A stretch of DNA of 64,000 nucleotides, taken from positions 126,001 to 190,000 of the forward strand of contig MNCI01023951.1 of NCBI GenBank assembly GCA_015680685.1, given 5' to 3'. This document shows positions 1-9,813 of the stretch, one piece after another. Each line of letters begins with the position of its first letter. The first letter of the stretch is position 1. The translations under genes and the position numbers were made by a program. Under the pieces are notes generated by a model that was not told where the DNA came from, ran no database searches, and worked only from the letters and a program-made list of their open reading frames with translations. The stretch comes from Gnetum montanum. Taxonomy: Eukaryota; Streptophyta; Gnetopsida; Gnetales; Gnetaceae.

Positions 1-387
1 GATACCTCTGAGTGTTTTTGGGGTGCTACCTTAAAACAAGAGCAAAATCGTACGATTAGGATTTGTAGATATGCTTCTGGTAAGTTCAATGAAGCACAAC
101 AAAAATATCATAGTCCTCATAAAGAACTTCTAGCCATTGTTAAGGGCATTGAAAAATTTCGTTTATTCCTCCAACCACAACGTTTCATCATCAGGAGTGA
201 TTTAAAACATTTTGATAAGTATCTAGAATCCAAAAACCTTTCGGAGGTGGCTCATACACGGCTAATCCGATGGAGTTTATTTTTAGCTAATTTTGAGTTT
301 GATAGTGAGTATGTAGAAGGACATAAAAATTGTTTAGCAAATTTTTTAACTAGAGAATTCCAATTCTCTGGTTCTACTAATGTTTGA
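1..387 (+). pseudogene. Endogenous caulimovirid pol, C-terminal RNase H part (5' truncated by window)
   Basis: An open frame runs from base 1 to a TGA at 385-387 (128 codons). It reads as the RNase H end of a plant pararetrovirus pol: an acidic start block (DTSECFWGATL), a Y-A-S-G-K-F strand, the helix with SPHKELLAIVKGIEKF, then RSDLKHF, and a closing EGHKNCLANFLTREF block. In this family the closing block normally has ADFLSR, so the fourth acidic residue appears changed from Asp to Asn. RNase H removes the RNA strand during reverse transcription. The RT core lies upstream of the window. Placement right before a downstream ORF, a promoter and a tRNA-Met primer site favours Caulimoviridae over Ty3/gypsy. 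No frame break is seen in this stretch, so it may be open only because it is short. Confidence 0.8.
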
Positions 388-1336
388 ATATTGTGCAGAA
401 TTATTAAGAAGCGAAGGATGGACTCTTCGTTCTTCTAGGTGTTTGCGTCCATGTTTACCTAATGAACGTTTTCTTAGTTTTTCTCAATATTTTGCTGAAA
501 CTAGTCGGTATCAAGCAAGTTGGGATGATTTTTGTACCTGAACCCATGCGCATCCTTCTGGGTCATCCATAACGCAAAGGGTCCTTACAGCCTATAATTC
601 TCCTGCTCTCCTAAATCGTAGAACCACTATTCCTACTCCTTATATCCATTTGGCCACAGATGTAAAAATCAATAGTCTAGATTTTGAAAACTAGTACATA
701 ACTGAATGTCTTAGCTGGCCCTATTATCAACCTAGTGATTTTCATATGTACCGTATTGAATTTAATCCTCAAACAATGTCATCCACTGATTCCGAAATGT
801 TCTGGTCATGGTGGGAAAAATTCGGTCATGCCCCTGTTCACCTTCCTCCAAATTATCCAGGGTATCTCAGAGCCAATTTGGCTGATCATCATGGTGATTT
901 TGCATTCTATTGAAGTGCAACGACTATGGCGTGGCATTTTCTTCATATGGCCTCCAGTCCTGTTTATTTCCTTGTCACATGCATCGCCAAAAGGACAGAC
1001 TGGCAAAACACATGGGGACAGGCTTTTCACCAAGATGTGTACACTGAAAATGCTTATGACATCCAGCACCACTGTCATGTCCATCTTAAAGTACCGTACA
1101 CATTAGAATTATATTATCTTGATCGCCGCATTGATGAATATCGAGCTGTAGGAGGACGTGAGTCCAAACTTTATCTAGCTGGACTCCACTCAGAAGAATC
1201 CAATGCTAGTACTGAGAGCACGCCTTCAGATTCTCCTGGACGATATGATTATAGCTCTGATGAGTTCCACAACCATGCAGTTGATTCTGATGGAGATGAT
1301 GTAGACCTCGGCCCAAACAGTCCTCCGTCACGATAA
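380..1336 (+). pseudogene. Caulimovirid ORF downstream of pol, broken by three in-frame stops
   Basis: The ATG at 380-382 overlaps the pol stop (ATGTTTGA arrangement), a typical coupling of compact viral ORFs. One reading frame then runs to a TAA at 1334-1336, about 318 codons, interrupted at 539-541, around 691 and around 911. The last piece (from ATG 926) is open for 136 codons. Visible traits are Trp- and Tyr-rich blocks in the middle (WSWWEKF, WHFLHMA, DWQNTWGQAF) and an acidic, Ser/Asp-rich tail. Position after pol matches the transactivator/viroplasmin slot of several caulimovirid genera, but I do not recognise a viroplasmin motif, so no function is assigned. All three breaks lie in the first 60 percent, and no frameshift is needed to align the pieces. 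Confidence 0.6.
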
Positions 1337-1430
1337 AAAAGTTATATTCCACAATCTCTTAAAGTGGATCCGAATCCTAAAAAGTAGATCGTCCCCCTTG
1401 GCATCCATTATTGTAAGGCGGTTTGTAAGC

Positions 1431-1438
1431 TATAAATA
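1431..1438 (+). promoter_or_regulatory. TATA box of the pararetroviral promoter
   Basis: TATAAATA stands about 95 bp after the downstream ORF stop and about 240 bp before an AATAAA signal and 350 bp before the tRNA primer site. That order is expected for the single promoter of a caulimovirid genome, which makes terminally redundant RNA. Confidence 0.7.
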
Positions 1439-1440
1439 GC

Positions 1441-1459
1441 AGTGTGTGTGTGTGTGTGT
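1441..1459 (+). repeat. (GT)n microsatellite
   Basis: About nine GT units immediately after the viral TATA box, in the position of the RNA leader. Probably expanded after integration. Confidence 0.9.
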
Positions 1460-1675
1460 TAATATATCGCAGAAGTAAGTAGCATAAGTGAGTCGAGTGT
1501 TCTGCAAGTGTGAGTTTGTTTCTGCAAGTAGTTGTAAGGAGAAGATATCAGTTTCTTGATACTCATTGCTCAGAAACTAAGCATTCTCTCCACCACTGAA
1601 AGAGAGATCGTTCTGTGATGCGTCTCGCTCCAGAGCAAGCATTCCTTTCAGTTCTGTAAATGCTGTTGTGTGTAC

Positions 1676-1681
1676 AATAAA
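1676..1681 (+). terminator. Poly(A) signal AATAAA of the pararetrovirus
   Basis: AATAAA lies about 240 bp downstream of the TATA box and about 100 bp upstream of the primer site. In caulimovirids the signal is read on the second passage, giving RNA with a terminal repeat of roughly this length. Confidence 0.55.
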
Positions 1682-1778
1682 ATGATTTGTTTTGGCATCT
1701 TTGTTGTATTCTGTTATTTCATCTGCATTCAAGTGAGCGTATGTGTTAGTTTTGCGTAAGCGCTGTGTACTTTGAGGG

Positions 1779-1796
1779 TGGTATCAGAGCCTTGTT
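1779..1796 (+). other. tRNA-Met primer binding site of the caulimovirid
   Basis: TGGTATCAGAGCC matches the complement of the plant initiator tRNA-Met 3' end for 13 bases, then diverges. It primes minus-strand DNA and conventionally marks base 1 of a caulimovirid genome. Here it follows the pol end and precedes the movement protein gene. Confidence 0.8.
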
Positions 1797-1879
1797 GCAG
1801 TTCTTCGTCATTCATAGCCTGGGGTGGACGTGAGGGTTGCTCATAAGATCGTTCTTGCAGTGTTGTAAGCCACGCAGTA

Positions 1880-1981
1880 ATGGCCGACAGACAGGCGAGT
1901 AAGTCGTGCAAGCCAAAAGCTGAACGCAGAGTAGGCGCATCTCATGGTGAGTTCTTCCAGAAGACCAACTCCAGGTTCTAA
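1880..1981 (+). CDS. Small Arg/Lys-rich leader ORF (33 codons)
   Basis: An ATG at 1880 opens 33 codons ending at TAA 1979-1981 and overlaps the movement protein start at 1944 in another frame. The product would be basic (MADRQASKSCKPKAERR start). Caulimovirid leaders often carry short upstream ORFs that affect translation of the next gene. I see no domain and cannot show that it is translated. It could be chance. Confidence 0.25.
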   Translation: MADRQASKSCKPKAERRVGASHGEFFQKTNSRF

Positions 1982-2837
1982 TTCTACTTTCTCATATATT
2001 CAACGTTTATCTAACTATTGCTCCTCCTCGAATGCTAGTATGTTGCCACCACCTCCATGCCAAAAAGATTTCTATCCCAAATCCTCCTTGCACATGTTTG
2101 AATCATTCCAATCTATGCATGTTAGTGAGTGTGATCTCAGTATCGCTGGTTCTGGCCTTCGTCCAGTCACTCTTACTTTTTTTGACCCGGGGGAGGTAGA
2201 TAAGTGGAAAAAAGAAGGTTATCAATATATCCATCTTGCTGAAATTGCTATCCATCTACATCCACACTTTAATTATAGACTCAAGAAGCCCTACTGGATT
2301 GCTTTGATAGATAGGAGATTTAAATCGTTTCAAGAAGCCATTATAACACAAGCTAAAGGTAGATTAGTATCAGATGCTTTAATTATAACTATTCCTAACT
2401 TTACTCTTTCTCTTTCTGATCTGCATTTATTTAATAGTTTAATGCTTATTACGTATATTCCTGTTGACATTATAGACCGTAGTGTTTATTGCACGATAGG
2501 TACTAGATTAAGTTTTAAGTTATTTAGTTCAGTTAGTATTCAAACCCTTCTACCGTTTGGCCAACAAGCTCTTTCTGTTGGTTCAACAAATTTAGAATAC
2601 GGGACACAGATTAATACAGAGGATCTCCCGATCCATAGGCTCTTCCCAGACCTAGAAGATCCATTAGAAGAATACTATGAACAAAAAAGACCCAAAAAGT
2701 CGGCAAAATTTGACCTGCACTACGTTGGCCAATCTTCCATGAAAGGCCAAGCGATAGCCGACCAACTTGTAACATCACCTATTAACGATCAGGCCATGAT
2801 AGATCCTGAGTTTCCTAATGAGCATGTACATAGTTGA
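1944..2837 (+). pseudogene. Caulimovirid movement protein (30K superfamily), 3' end replaced in frame by Ty3/gypsy sequence
   Basis: The ORF has 297 codons. Residues about 55-240 read as a 30K-superfamily movement protein: a GSGL strand, then HLAEIAIHLHPHF, the ALIDRRFKSFQEAI block with the conserved Asp, and YGTQ near the end. These proteins form tubules through plasmodesmata for cell-to-cell spread. From about residue 250 the sequence changes to the linker between RNase H and the second RNase H of a Tat-like gypsy element (FDLHYVGQSSMKGQAIADQL). The switch lies between about 2640 and 2700 without a stop or frameshift. The usual downstream virus genes (capsid, protease, RT) are missing here. 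The start is chosen as the first ATG after the primer site that opens the family-like frame. As host DNA this is a relic. Confidence 0.7.
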
Positions 2838-4577
2838 AGCCCTGTATCAATAGGCCTTGAAGCGACATTATATTTCGATGGAGCTTTGACTACTAGAGGC
2901 GGTAGTGCCACCATCATCATTATACTTTCCCCTGAGGACATTCATCCACTATCCTACCACCTGGCATTTCCCTATACAAAAAATGTGGTAGAGTACGAGG
3001 GGCTCCTTAGGGGATTATTAGCAGCCAGAGAACTCAACATCCAACACCTGGAAATCTGAGGCAATTTAATGCTCGTTATCAATCAAATCATAGGAGTCTA
3101 CGCCTGCAAAGCTATGCATCTACAGCCCTACTACGATATGGCTAAAGATATCCTGAAATAATTCACAACAACTAACGTCTGGCATGTGCCATGTAGTGGG
3201 AACACCGTAGCTGATGCACTAGCTACACTAGCTTTAAATGTGCCACCACATTTTTTTTCCACCTTTCCTTCTTTAATGATGGAATGTACAGACCTTATCA
3301 TTCAGGTGGTGCAAATCTCTTCTTTACGTACGGGAGGAATGCTAGAATGGTACGATAGCATTAAAGCCTACCTTCTCCATGGCGAACCACCACACGAGTT
3401 AACACCTGCATAAAAAGATGCAATTTGCAAGTGTGCCAGGAAATACATTATCATCGGAGATAGTACCCTTTGTAGGCACTCTTTTGATGGGGTATTGCTA
3501 ACCTATGTTAATAACGATCAAGTGCAAAGGATAGTTAGCAAAGTCCATGAAGGATTATGTGGAGGACACATAGTGCCTCGAGCCATGGCTGCTAAAAACA
3601 AATGTTTAGGGTATTACTAGCCATACATGGAATGAGACTATCTTACCAAGGTTAAGACATGTGACACATGCCAGCGTTACACAAATCTAATACATGTTTC
3701 ACTAACCGAATAGCACACTACAGAGATCACTTGGCCATTCCAACGATGGGGACTAGACATCATAGGCCCTATCATGCCTAAGTCGTCTATAGGGCATAGC
3801 TTCATTATCACCACCACTAAGTACTTCATGAAGTGGGTCGAGGCTATTCCCTTATAAAAGATCACATCTCAACAGGTTTTCCATTTTATCTTGGATAACA
3901 TAGTAACTAGATTTGGGCTTTCGATGATTATTGTGACCGACAATGGGCCACAATTTAGTAGCACTGAAACCAAATCATTTTGCAACAACCTTGGTATTAA
4001 GAAATCTTCTTCCTCACCTTAGTATCCACAAGAAAATGGTCAAGAAAAGGCAACAAACGAGGTGGTCATCAATTTACTCAAAACAATGCTTAGTAGCAAC
4101 AAGAAACGATGGCATGAAAAGATCCTCTACGTGCTATGGGCCTATCGTATGACATGCAGAACGGCTACTAGTAGAACACCCTACAACCTAGTCTATGGAT
4201 CTAAAGTAGTGTTAACCCTAGAACTATAGGTCCCCTCATTGCGGATGGTCCTCTCCATGATTATAAATGAGACTCAACACAACGAGTCCAAGATCGCAGA
4301 TTTAGACTCAGTGGAGGAGAAATGCATCCAAATGCTCAATAGCATTGAAAAATATTATCACAAGCAACGATAGAAGAATCATCACAACCTACATCAGCAA
4401 CCGATGAAGAAAGGAGATTTGATTCTTAAGGCCGTTCATGAACTAGTGAGTAAATTCTCTACAAACTGGGAGGGCCCTTTCCTAGTCGTCGACGCATATG
4501 GCAATGGCGCATTTAGATTGGCGGACAAGGATAGCAACGAACTTCCAAATCTGATGAATCATATGTACCTAAAGTAA
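2690..4577 (+). pseudogene. Tat-like Ty3/gypsy pol fragment: second RNase H plus integrase
   Basis: One frame, the same as the upstream chimera, can be followed to a TAA at 4575-4577 across about eight stop codons and no frameshift. First comes the linker, then an RNase H of the kind Tat elements carry in addition to the normal one: LYFDGA at about 2868, a VEYEGLLRGLLAA helix, a strand where the usual GDS reads GNL (Asp to Asn), and NTVADALATLA. Integrase follows: HEGLCGGH, CDTCQ zinc-finger half, WGLDIIGPI (first Asp intact), TDNGPQF (second Asp intact) and ENGQEKATNE, where the catalytic Glu position reads Lys. The C-terminal part ends with GAFRLAD and LMNHMYLK. Integrase would insert the cDNA. 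RT and gag are absent, cut off at the junction with viral sequence. Confidence 0.8.
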
Positions 4578-4616
4578 TACCATATCTAGACAATAGTCCA
4601 AATGCAAGGTAATAAA

Positions 4617-5015
4617 TGTCTACTACGACATAAAACTAGTGTTGTAACAAACTTCCGCTACGACGTAAAACTAGCGGTGTTGTACTCATCCGCTACGACG
4701 TAAAACTGGCAATCTCTTACATGCATCCGCCACGATGCTAAACTAGCGAAGCCTTTGACTATCCATCAAGACATAAAAATGGAAAGGTAAGCATCCATCT
4801 ACTGAGATGCTAAAACTAGCATAGACTTGTCCCTGGGACATGACACAAAGCTGACACCCATAGCATGGTCTGTTAGGACCATAAACTAGCCCTTCCACCA
4901 TCCTCTACAATGTAAAACTAGCACACTTCATTCTGCCCAAACTTTAAATCAGGACCATGGTCTACTGGGACTTAAAACTAGCAACAAAGGTCTACCAAGA
5001 CTTAAAACTAGAATC
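4617..5015 (+). repeat. Degenerate array of a TAAAACTAGC-containing motif in the Tat-like 3' UTR
   Basis: About nine imperfect copies of a roughly 20-bp unit, consensus near CTACGACGTAAAACTAGC, occur at 30-60 bp spacing starting right after the integrase stop. Clear copies lie near 4620, 4660, 4697, 4730, 4798, 4872, 4912, 4960 and 4995. The first three are closest to each other. Tandem repeats in the 3' UTR are known for Tat/Ogre-type elements. Confidence 0.65.
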
Positions 5016-6200
5016 TGCCAAGAAACCATCCATGAAACAAGAGAGCCTGATCATTCTTGCATGACATCCCTACCAGACAGAATGGGTAGGGCATTGGAAT
5101 AGATGCAACGCCGCTACCCTCTTGGCATTCTACTGATTCCTCAGATATGTCAAAAGGCATACTACTAACCCCTTAGAGATGCCGCTATGATAGCCACTCT
5201 ATAGCTGCAACTCCTGGGCTCAGCTTCACCACTTGGAGCCCCAAGGAAACTATGGTCACCCATAACCTTGGTTGCCTCCAACAGTCACCGCCACTGGACT
5301 TTGGCTTAGAAAATTCATCTGACTGGCTCCTGCCTAGCCAGATGGATAAGATGAATCTGGCTATTAATAGTGAATTCCTGAGCCACGATGTCAACAAAGG
5401 GACCAAGGCCTCTTGCTATGGTTCCTTCCCCATGGCTTGCACTCTCCTTTTCACTTCAGACGGCACTTGTTTCAATAGCCTCCCCTGTGATTAGGACGAT
5501 TGCTTTGTTCTCTATTCTTTGTTATGTTTTGCAAGTTACTTGCTACAATAGTGTTGTTCAAAAATGCATTCACTAGGAGGGCAAGGCATCACAACATTCT
5601 GAGGTAGCTTCTCGAACTAGCCTAACTATTTGGGAGTGTAGACCTTACCCTTTCCCCCACTAAACATCTTATCTTACTTTCCCCTTCCCTTATCTTTACA
5701 TCCATCCTTATCTTCTCCTCCTGTTTGTACAAAATGTGAGTATGCAGGAAGTCTTTCACACATGAATAACCATCACATCCATGAACTGGCGTAATGCAAC
5801 TCGCCTCATGGAAAACATCTATATTCCAAAAAAATGAGTAGGCAAAGCTAGGAAAAATGGATGAAATGCAACTCATCCAGGCCATATGGGCGTAATGCAA
5901 CTCGTCCAACCAAGCCCCACGTATACAACATAGTAGCATAACCTCTCGAGAAAACACCCATGAGAAGATGTGTAATAGCATGTTTACAAAGTATCCTGCT
6001 CATGCTTAAGTCTTTCCTAAACCTCCCTCCATCACAACTGTAAAATCTCTCTTCTACTCCTTACACTCCCAACCTTTGCACTTCCAGGTTTGATAGAGTG
6101 ACATCCAAACAATAGCCGATGAACAATGTTGGCGTGTTTACCTCTATGGTGTTTCATATTCTTTGTCGACGTCTCTTGGGCAAGCCCCCCAAACGTCAAC
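5016..6200. other. Tat-like 3' untranslated region, no gene seen
   Basis: Short open frames on both strands here show no recognisable motif and do not line up with any family. The stretch sits between the integrase stop and a polypurine-like tract, so it is best read as element 3' UTR. A direct repeat of the words GCAACTCGTCC/GCAACTCATCC is seen near 5790-5910. Confidence 0.4.
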
Positions 6201-6215
6201 AAAGAGGGGCCATTG
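6201..6215 (+). other. Possible polypurine tract and LTR start of the Tat-like element
   Basis: AAAGAGGGG at 6201-6209 is followed after four bases by TGAAACATCATG. A purine tract next to a TG start is how a 3' LTR begins, and Tat elements have such tracts far downstream of integrase. The LTR end was not found, so this is tentative. A TATAAATA at 6779-6786 would fit its promoter. Confidence 0.35.
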
Positions 6216-6778
6216 AAACATCATGAAATTTTGATACCTCAATGATTCAACAAAGTCTCGAGGCTTAGGAAATGATTTTCAACAAGTGGCACATTTCAGC
6301 AAGTTTTCTTTTTTTAGCTAAGGGTCTGCTATGCTACGCTACACAGCTCAATGTAGTGGACTCTGGGAGAATAGAACATAACAAGGAATGCACAGTGGTA
6401 ACACTTCAGCTTTGAAAATTAGCCATGTTAAAAAATATTAACTTTTTCCGTACTATGCCACGTTCCACTATGCAGCATAACGCAAGCAGTGTAGTTGACT
6501 TATCTGCAGCAACGGAGGTAACAAAATTCAGGTGGTGGTGGCGATTACACCATGATATGCTTCCTAGCATATCATAGCATAGTCATGGGATAGTTTGTTC
6601 AGTGCAAAACACAAGGCCAAATGAACTATCTTCTTGAAGGGTGGTTATGCTATACTACACTTTAGAGCGTAATGCAGTGTAATGCCACAAGCTTCAATTA
6701 CAGCACATCAAGTCAAGGACATTTTGTGGGCACAAGACCCGCATCATCTAAACTGTGTTTTTCTCCTAACCCTAATCT

Positions 6779-6786
6779 TATAAATA
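6779..6786 (+). promoter_or_regulatory. TATA box in the putative Tat-like LTR
   Basis: TATAAATA about 565 bp into the presumed LTR. Supported only by sequence and position. Confidence 0.3.
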
Positions 6787-7974
6787 CTTCAGCTGACAAT
6801 GATCAAAGGGTTGGAAATTTTTGGCAATTTTAGAAAAGATTGATGAGAAAACAAAAGAAAATTGGCAATTAAATGAACATTGATGGTTACAGAGAGAAGA
6901 TTTTTTGTCAAAGGTTTGAAGTTAGGAAACATCTTTCTTCAAGCTTGACTCCCTTGCATCCAAATTGGCTAGTGAACAAGGTAGATTGGCCTTTACTTAT
7001 TTCATCTCTAAATAGCTTCTTGTTCTTGGCACACACTTTGTCTAAACCGAAGTCTTCTTGCAACCATTGTATTCAACATATTTTTCTATATGTCCAATCT
7101 CAAATTTTGGGATCACACATTCTCTGAATTCAATTTTTTGCATTTTATTTACATTGATTTTATAATCATTTTTCATCATTTACATTGTTATCACTACCTT
7201 CAAGATTCGATCTTGGAGCAGATCTCATTTCCTTGTAAATCGATAATATCTTTTCACATCAAATCGTCACCTCGTTATACAATCGCTAATGAATTTACTG
7301 ATTAAGTAAGTTCCTGTCTGATTGGTAAGACTATTTAGGGCACCTCAGATTTTTTTTCTCTAGCACAGCCCTCATGCAGATCCTAGGTTAAAACTGTGTA
7401 CATGGAGATCCACTTGGTGTTTCCAGAAACTGACGTTTTCCATCATTACAATAGGTGCTTATCAATCCTTATTGATGATACCTCAATAATACTTGCCTAC
7501 TCTAACTAGTTTTACAAATCAAGGTTCATAATAGTATTAGCAATAGCTTCTAATTTTTGGTCCCATGCAAGGTGTGATACCTAGTTAAGTATTGTCAAGG
7601 TAAGCTAAATCTTGTAATATTTCCTATTATACCAATCATTCTTTCATACATGCTACTATCCAGTTTTTCCAATCCCTTATTGATTAGGTTGTAGAAAAAA
7701 GTTGTATGTCTTATAGTAGAAAATTGTATCATAAGCATAGACATGAAAATATTGACATTAGGTCCACATTATATTCTTCATCTAATGAAGTGTATAATCA
7801 TTCATGAAAACCAAAAACCCAAGTAAATGAGCCCTAAATGAAATTTTGTGATCATAACTAAAGTAAAGTATAGTATAGCTATATTTGATGAGTAATAGCT
7901 AGTATACCATGATAAACAATTTTCACCCCTAACCATGCATAACGGTTAATACAACACCTAGTTTACTGCTATTT
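6787..7974. other. Remainder of the putative LTR and AT-rich sequence, no gene seen
   Basis: Two short + strand frames (6873-7127 and 7090-7305) have low-complexity, Phe/His/Ser-rich products with no motif. From about 7500 the sequence becomes very AT-rich and leads into an RT remnant. Nothing else is supported. Confidence 0.4.
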
Positions 7975-8740
7975 AGAAAGAAAATTGGAAATATAAGACT
8001 ATGTGTTAACTTACAAAATCTAAATGAAGATTTAATTAAAGATAGATATCTACTTTCAAGGATTTAATAAATGCTAATAAAAGTATCAGGGTGCCATTTA
8101 TATTTATTTCTAGATAGTTTCTCAAGTTATAACTGGATAGTAACGGATAACAATGATAGATATAAGATAACATTTATCATAAAATGAGGTACTTTTGTAT
8201 ATCAAAGAATGACCTTTACCTTATCAAATGTAAGGATTATGTTCCGACGAGCAATGGATATTTCATTTAAAGGAATTATTGAGAAATCATTGACTATTTA
8301 TCTAGATGATATCACAATATATTCAAAGTATGAATTATATCATATAACCCATTTACAAGAAATATTTGATAGATGCAAGGAATTTAGTAATTCTTTAAAT
8401 CATAAGAAATATATTTTTGGAGTAAAATTAGGAAGCTTACTTGGACATATAATTTGTAAAAAACAAAAGTAATTAATCAATCTAGAATACAAGCTATTAA
8501 AGGTATAGAACATTCAACAAATAATAAAACATTAAGGTCATTCTTTAGAAAGATAAATTTTGTTAAAATATTTTTACCAAGATTCATAGAGATACCAAAA
8601 TCACTTTTACATATGTTAAAGAAAGATGTAGAAGTAAGGAAAATAAATAAATCACTTCAAGTGTTAGATTCAATTAAGAAAGATAGTATGGATGCTCCAT
8701 ATCTAGTGAGGCCTAGGTTGAAGGAGGATTTTTTGTTGTA
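7975..8740 (+). pseudogene. Ty3/gypsy reverse transcriptase remnant, interrupted by element A
   Basis: Frame 1 reads RKKIGNIRLCVNLQNLNEDLIKDRY, then LDSFSSYN (catalytic Asp block A), MTFTLSNVRIMFRRAMD, and YLDDITIYS, so the catalytic YxDD pair is intact. SLNHKKYIFGVKLGSLLGHI follows. There are stops near 8068 (two) and 8185. At about 8466, in an A-rich run, the frame shifts, after which LRSFFRKINFVKIFLPRF and APYLVRPRLKEDFLLY (start of the RNase H region) can be read. The homology ends at 8740, exactly where element A's LTR begins, so the break is an insertion. Upstream gag/protease was not found. Codons are strongly A/T-ending, unlike element A. Confidence 0.75.
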
Positions 8741-9660
8741 TGATGATGAACATCAAAGTGTTCTGTCGATGGGCCTCCATTGACACGATCCTGTTTATGT
8801 GATGTTTCCCCATTGATGGGGCCACGCCAACATAGCATTTGCTACATCTGCAAGGCCCCATCGATGCAACCTAACAATAAAAACTATAAATATGAGCTCA
8901 TAGCCATGTTTATGGAAAAGGAGTCATAGTTGTAGCAAAGCTCTTGCAATTTTTACATTTGAAAGTTAGAATATTTTCTTGAGTGCTTATAGCAGGAATC
9001 ATTGAGTGTATGGATCTTTCTTTGAGCACTATTGTACCTAAGCATGACAGTGTGTGTGGCAATAAAGACAAGCTTCTTGATAAATCTTGAAAAATTCTAG
9101 ATGGCTTAAATATTTTATTCATGCATTTAATGTTTTTAGTTATTTATTCAATGTTACTCAGTAATTAATCTAATTAAGTAATTAAGTAAGATAAGCTAAA
9201 TAGCAATTAAGTAAACACATAAGTACAACCACTTTGAGCATGCATATGACATTTGGTAATCCTAGTTGTACGTAATTTTTGGTAACCTAGCAATGTTATA
9301 CGTGTTCAAGATGTGTACAGAAAGTGGAACTGGATACTTATATTAGAACTAGTTAAACAATAGGTAGCTAATTAGATTAAAGTAGATATAAAATTACTTT
9401 ATTCCTTATCTTATTTATTTCAATTACCAAAACCATAAAGTATAAAATGATAAAAATCATGTTCCTCAATTACCCTTAAACCATGCCCTTGATCTTTGCA
9501 AGTGTAATTGGGAAGACAACAAATGACTATTAGTGTAAGGTTCACTTCTTAAAAGATGAATGTACCAAAAGACATAAAGTCCATGGAATTTGACTAGATC
9601 AAGCATAAACACTTTGTGATTCATATGGTTGAGCTTAGGGGTACCTTTTACCATTCATCA
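8741..9660 (+). repeat. 5' LTR of element A
   Basis: 920 bp, starting TGATGATGAACATC and ending ACCATTCATCA directly before the primer site. U3 carries CCATTGATGG/CCATCGATG-type palindromic words at 8767-8870, then TATAAATA at 8885. The tail is shared with E5's LTR in reverse orientation. Confidence 0.8.
8885..8892 (+). promoter_or_regulatory. TATA box of element A LTR
   Basis: TATAAATA 144 bp into the LTR, directly after the palindromic-word array. E5 has the same arrangement. Confidence 0.65.
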
Positions 9661-9680
9661 TTGGCACCATTGCTAGGAAC
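9661..9680 (+). other. Primer binding site of element A (tRNA-Asp type)
   Basis: TTGGCACCATTGCTAGGAAC abuts the LTR. It resembles the TGGCGCCGTTGCCGGGGA site of Athila-type elements. E1-E4 have related versions at the same place. Confidence 0.7.
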
Positions 9681-9813
9681 TCTTTTTGTTTAAAATGTGC
9701 ACTAACTAGAAGTAGTGAGCATCATTAACATTGTTGGAAAAATCCTAAGGTTGACATCATTCTCACACATAATATAAGTACATAAGCACAGTGATATTTT
9801 ATTTGTTCACAAA

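Noticed and set aside
806-1084. Minus-strand 92-codon ORF in the viral region
   Set aside because: Antisense of the downstream viral ORF. No independent coding evidence.
1779-1796. TGGTATCAGAGCC as part of a tRNA gene
   Set aside because: Only the primer-site complement of the tRNA 3' end is present. No cloverleaf can be formed around it.
3943-4152. + strand 69-codon ORF in the Tat-like integrase
   Set aside because: It is an out-of-frame shadow. The integrase motifs read in the other frame.
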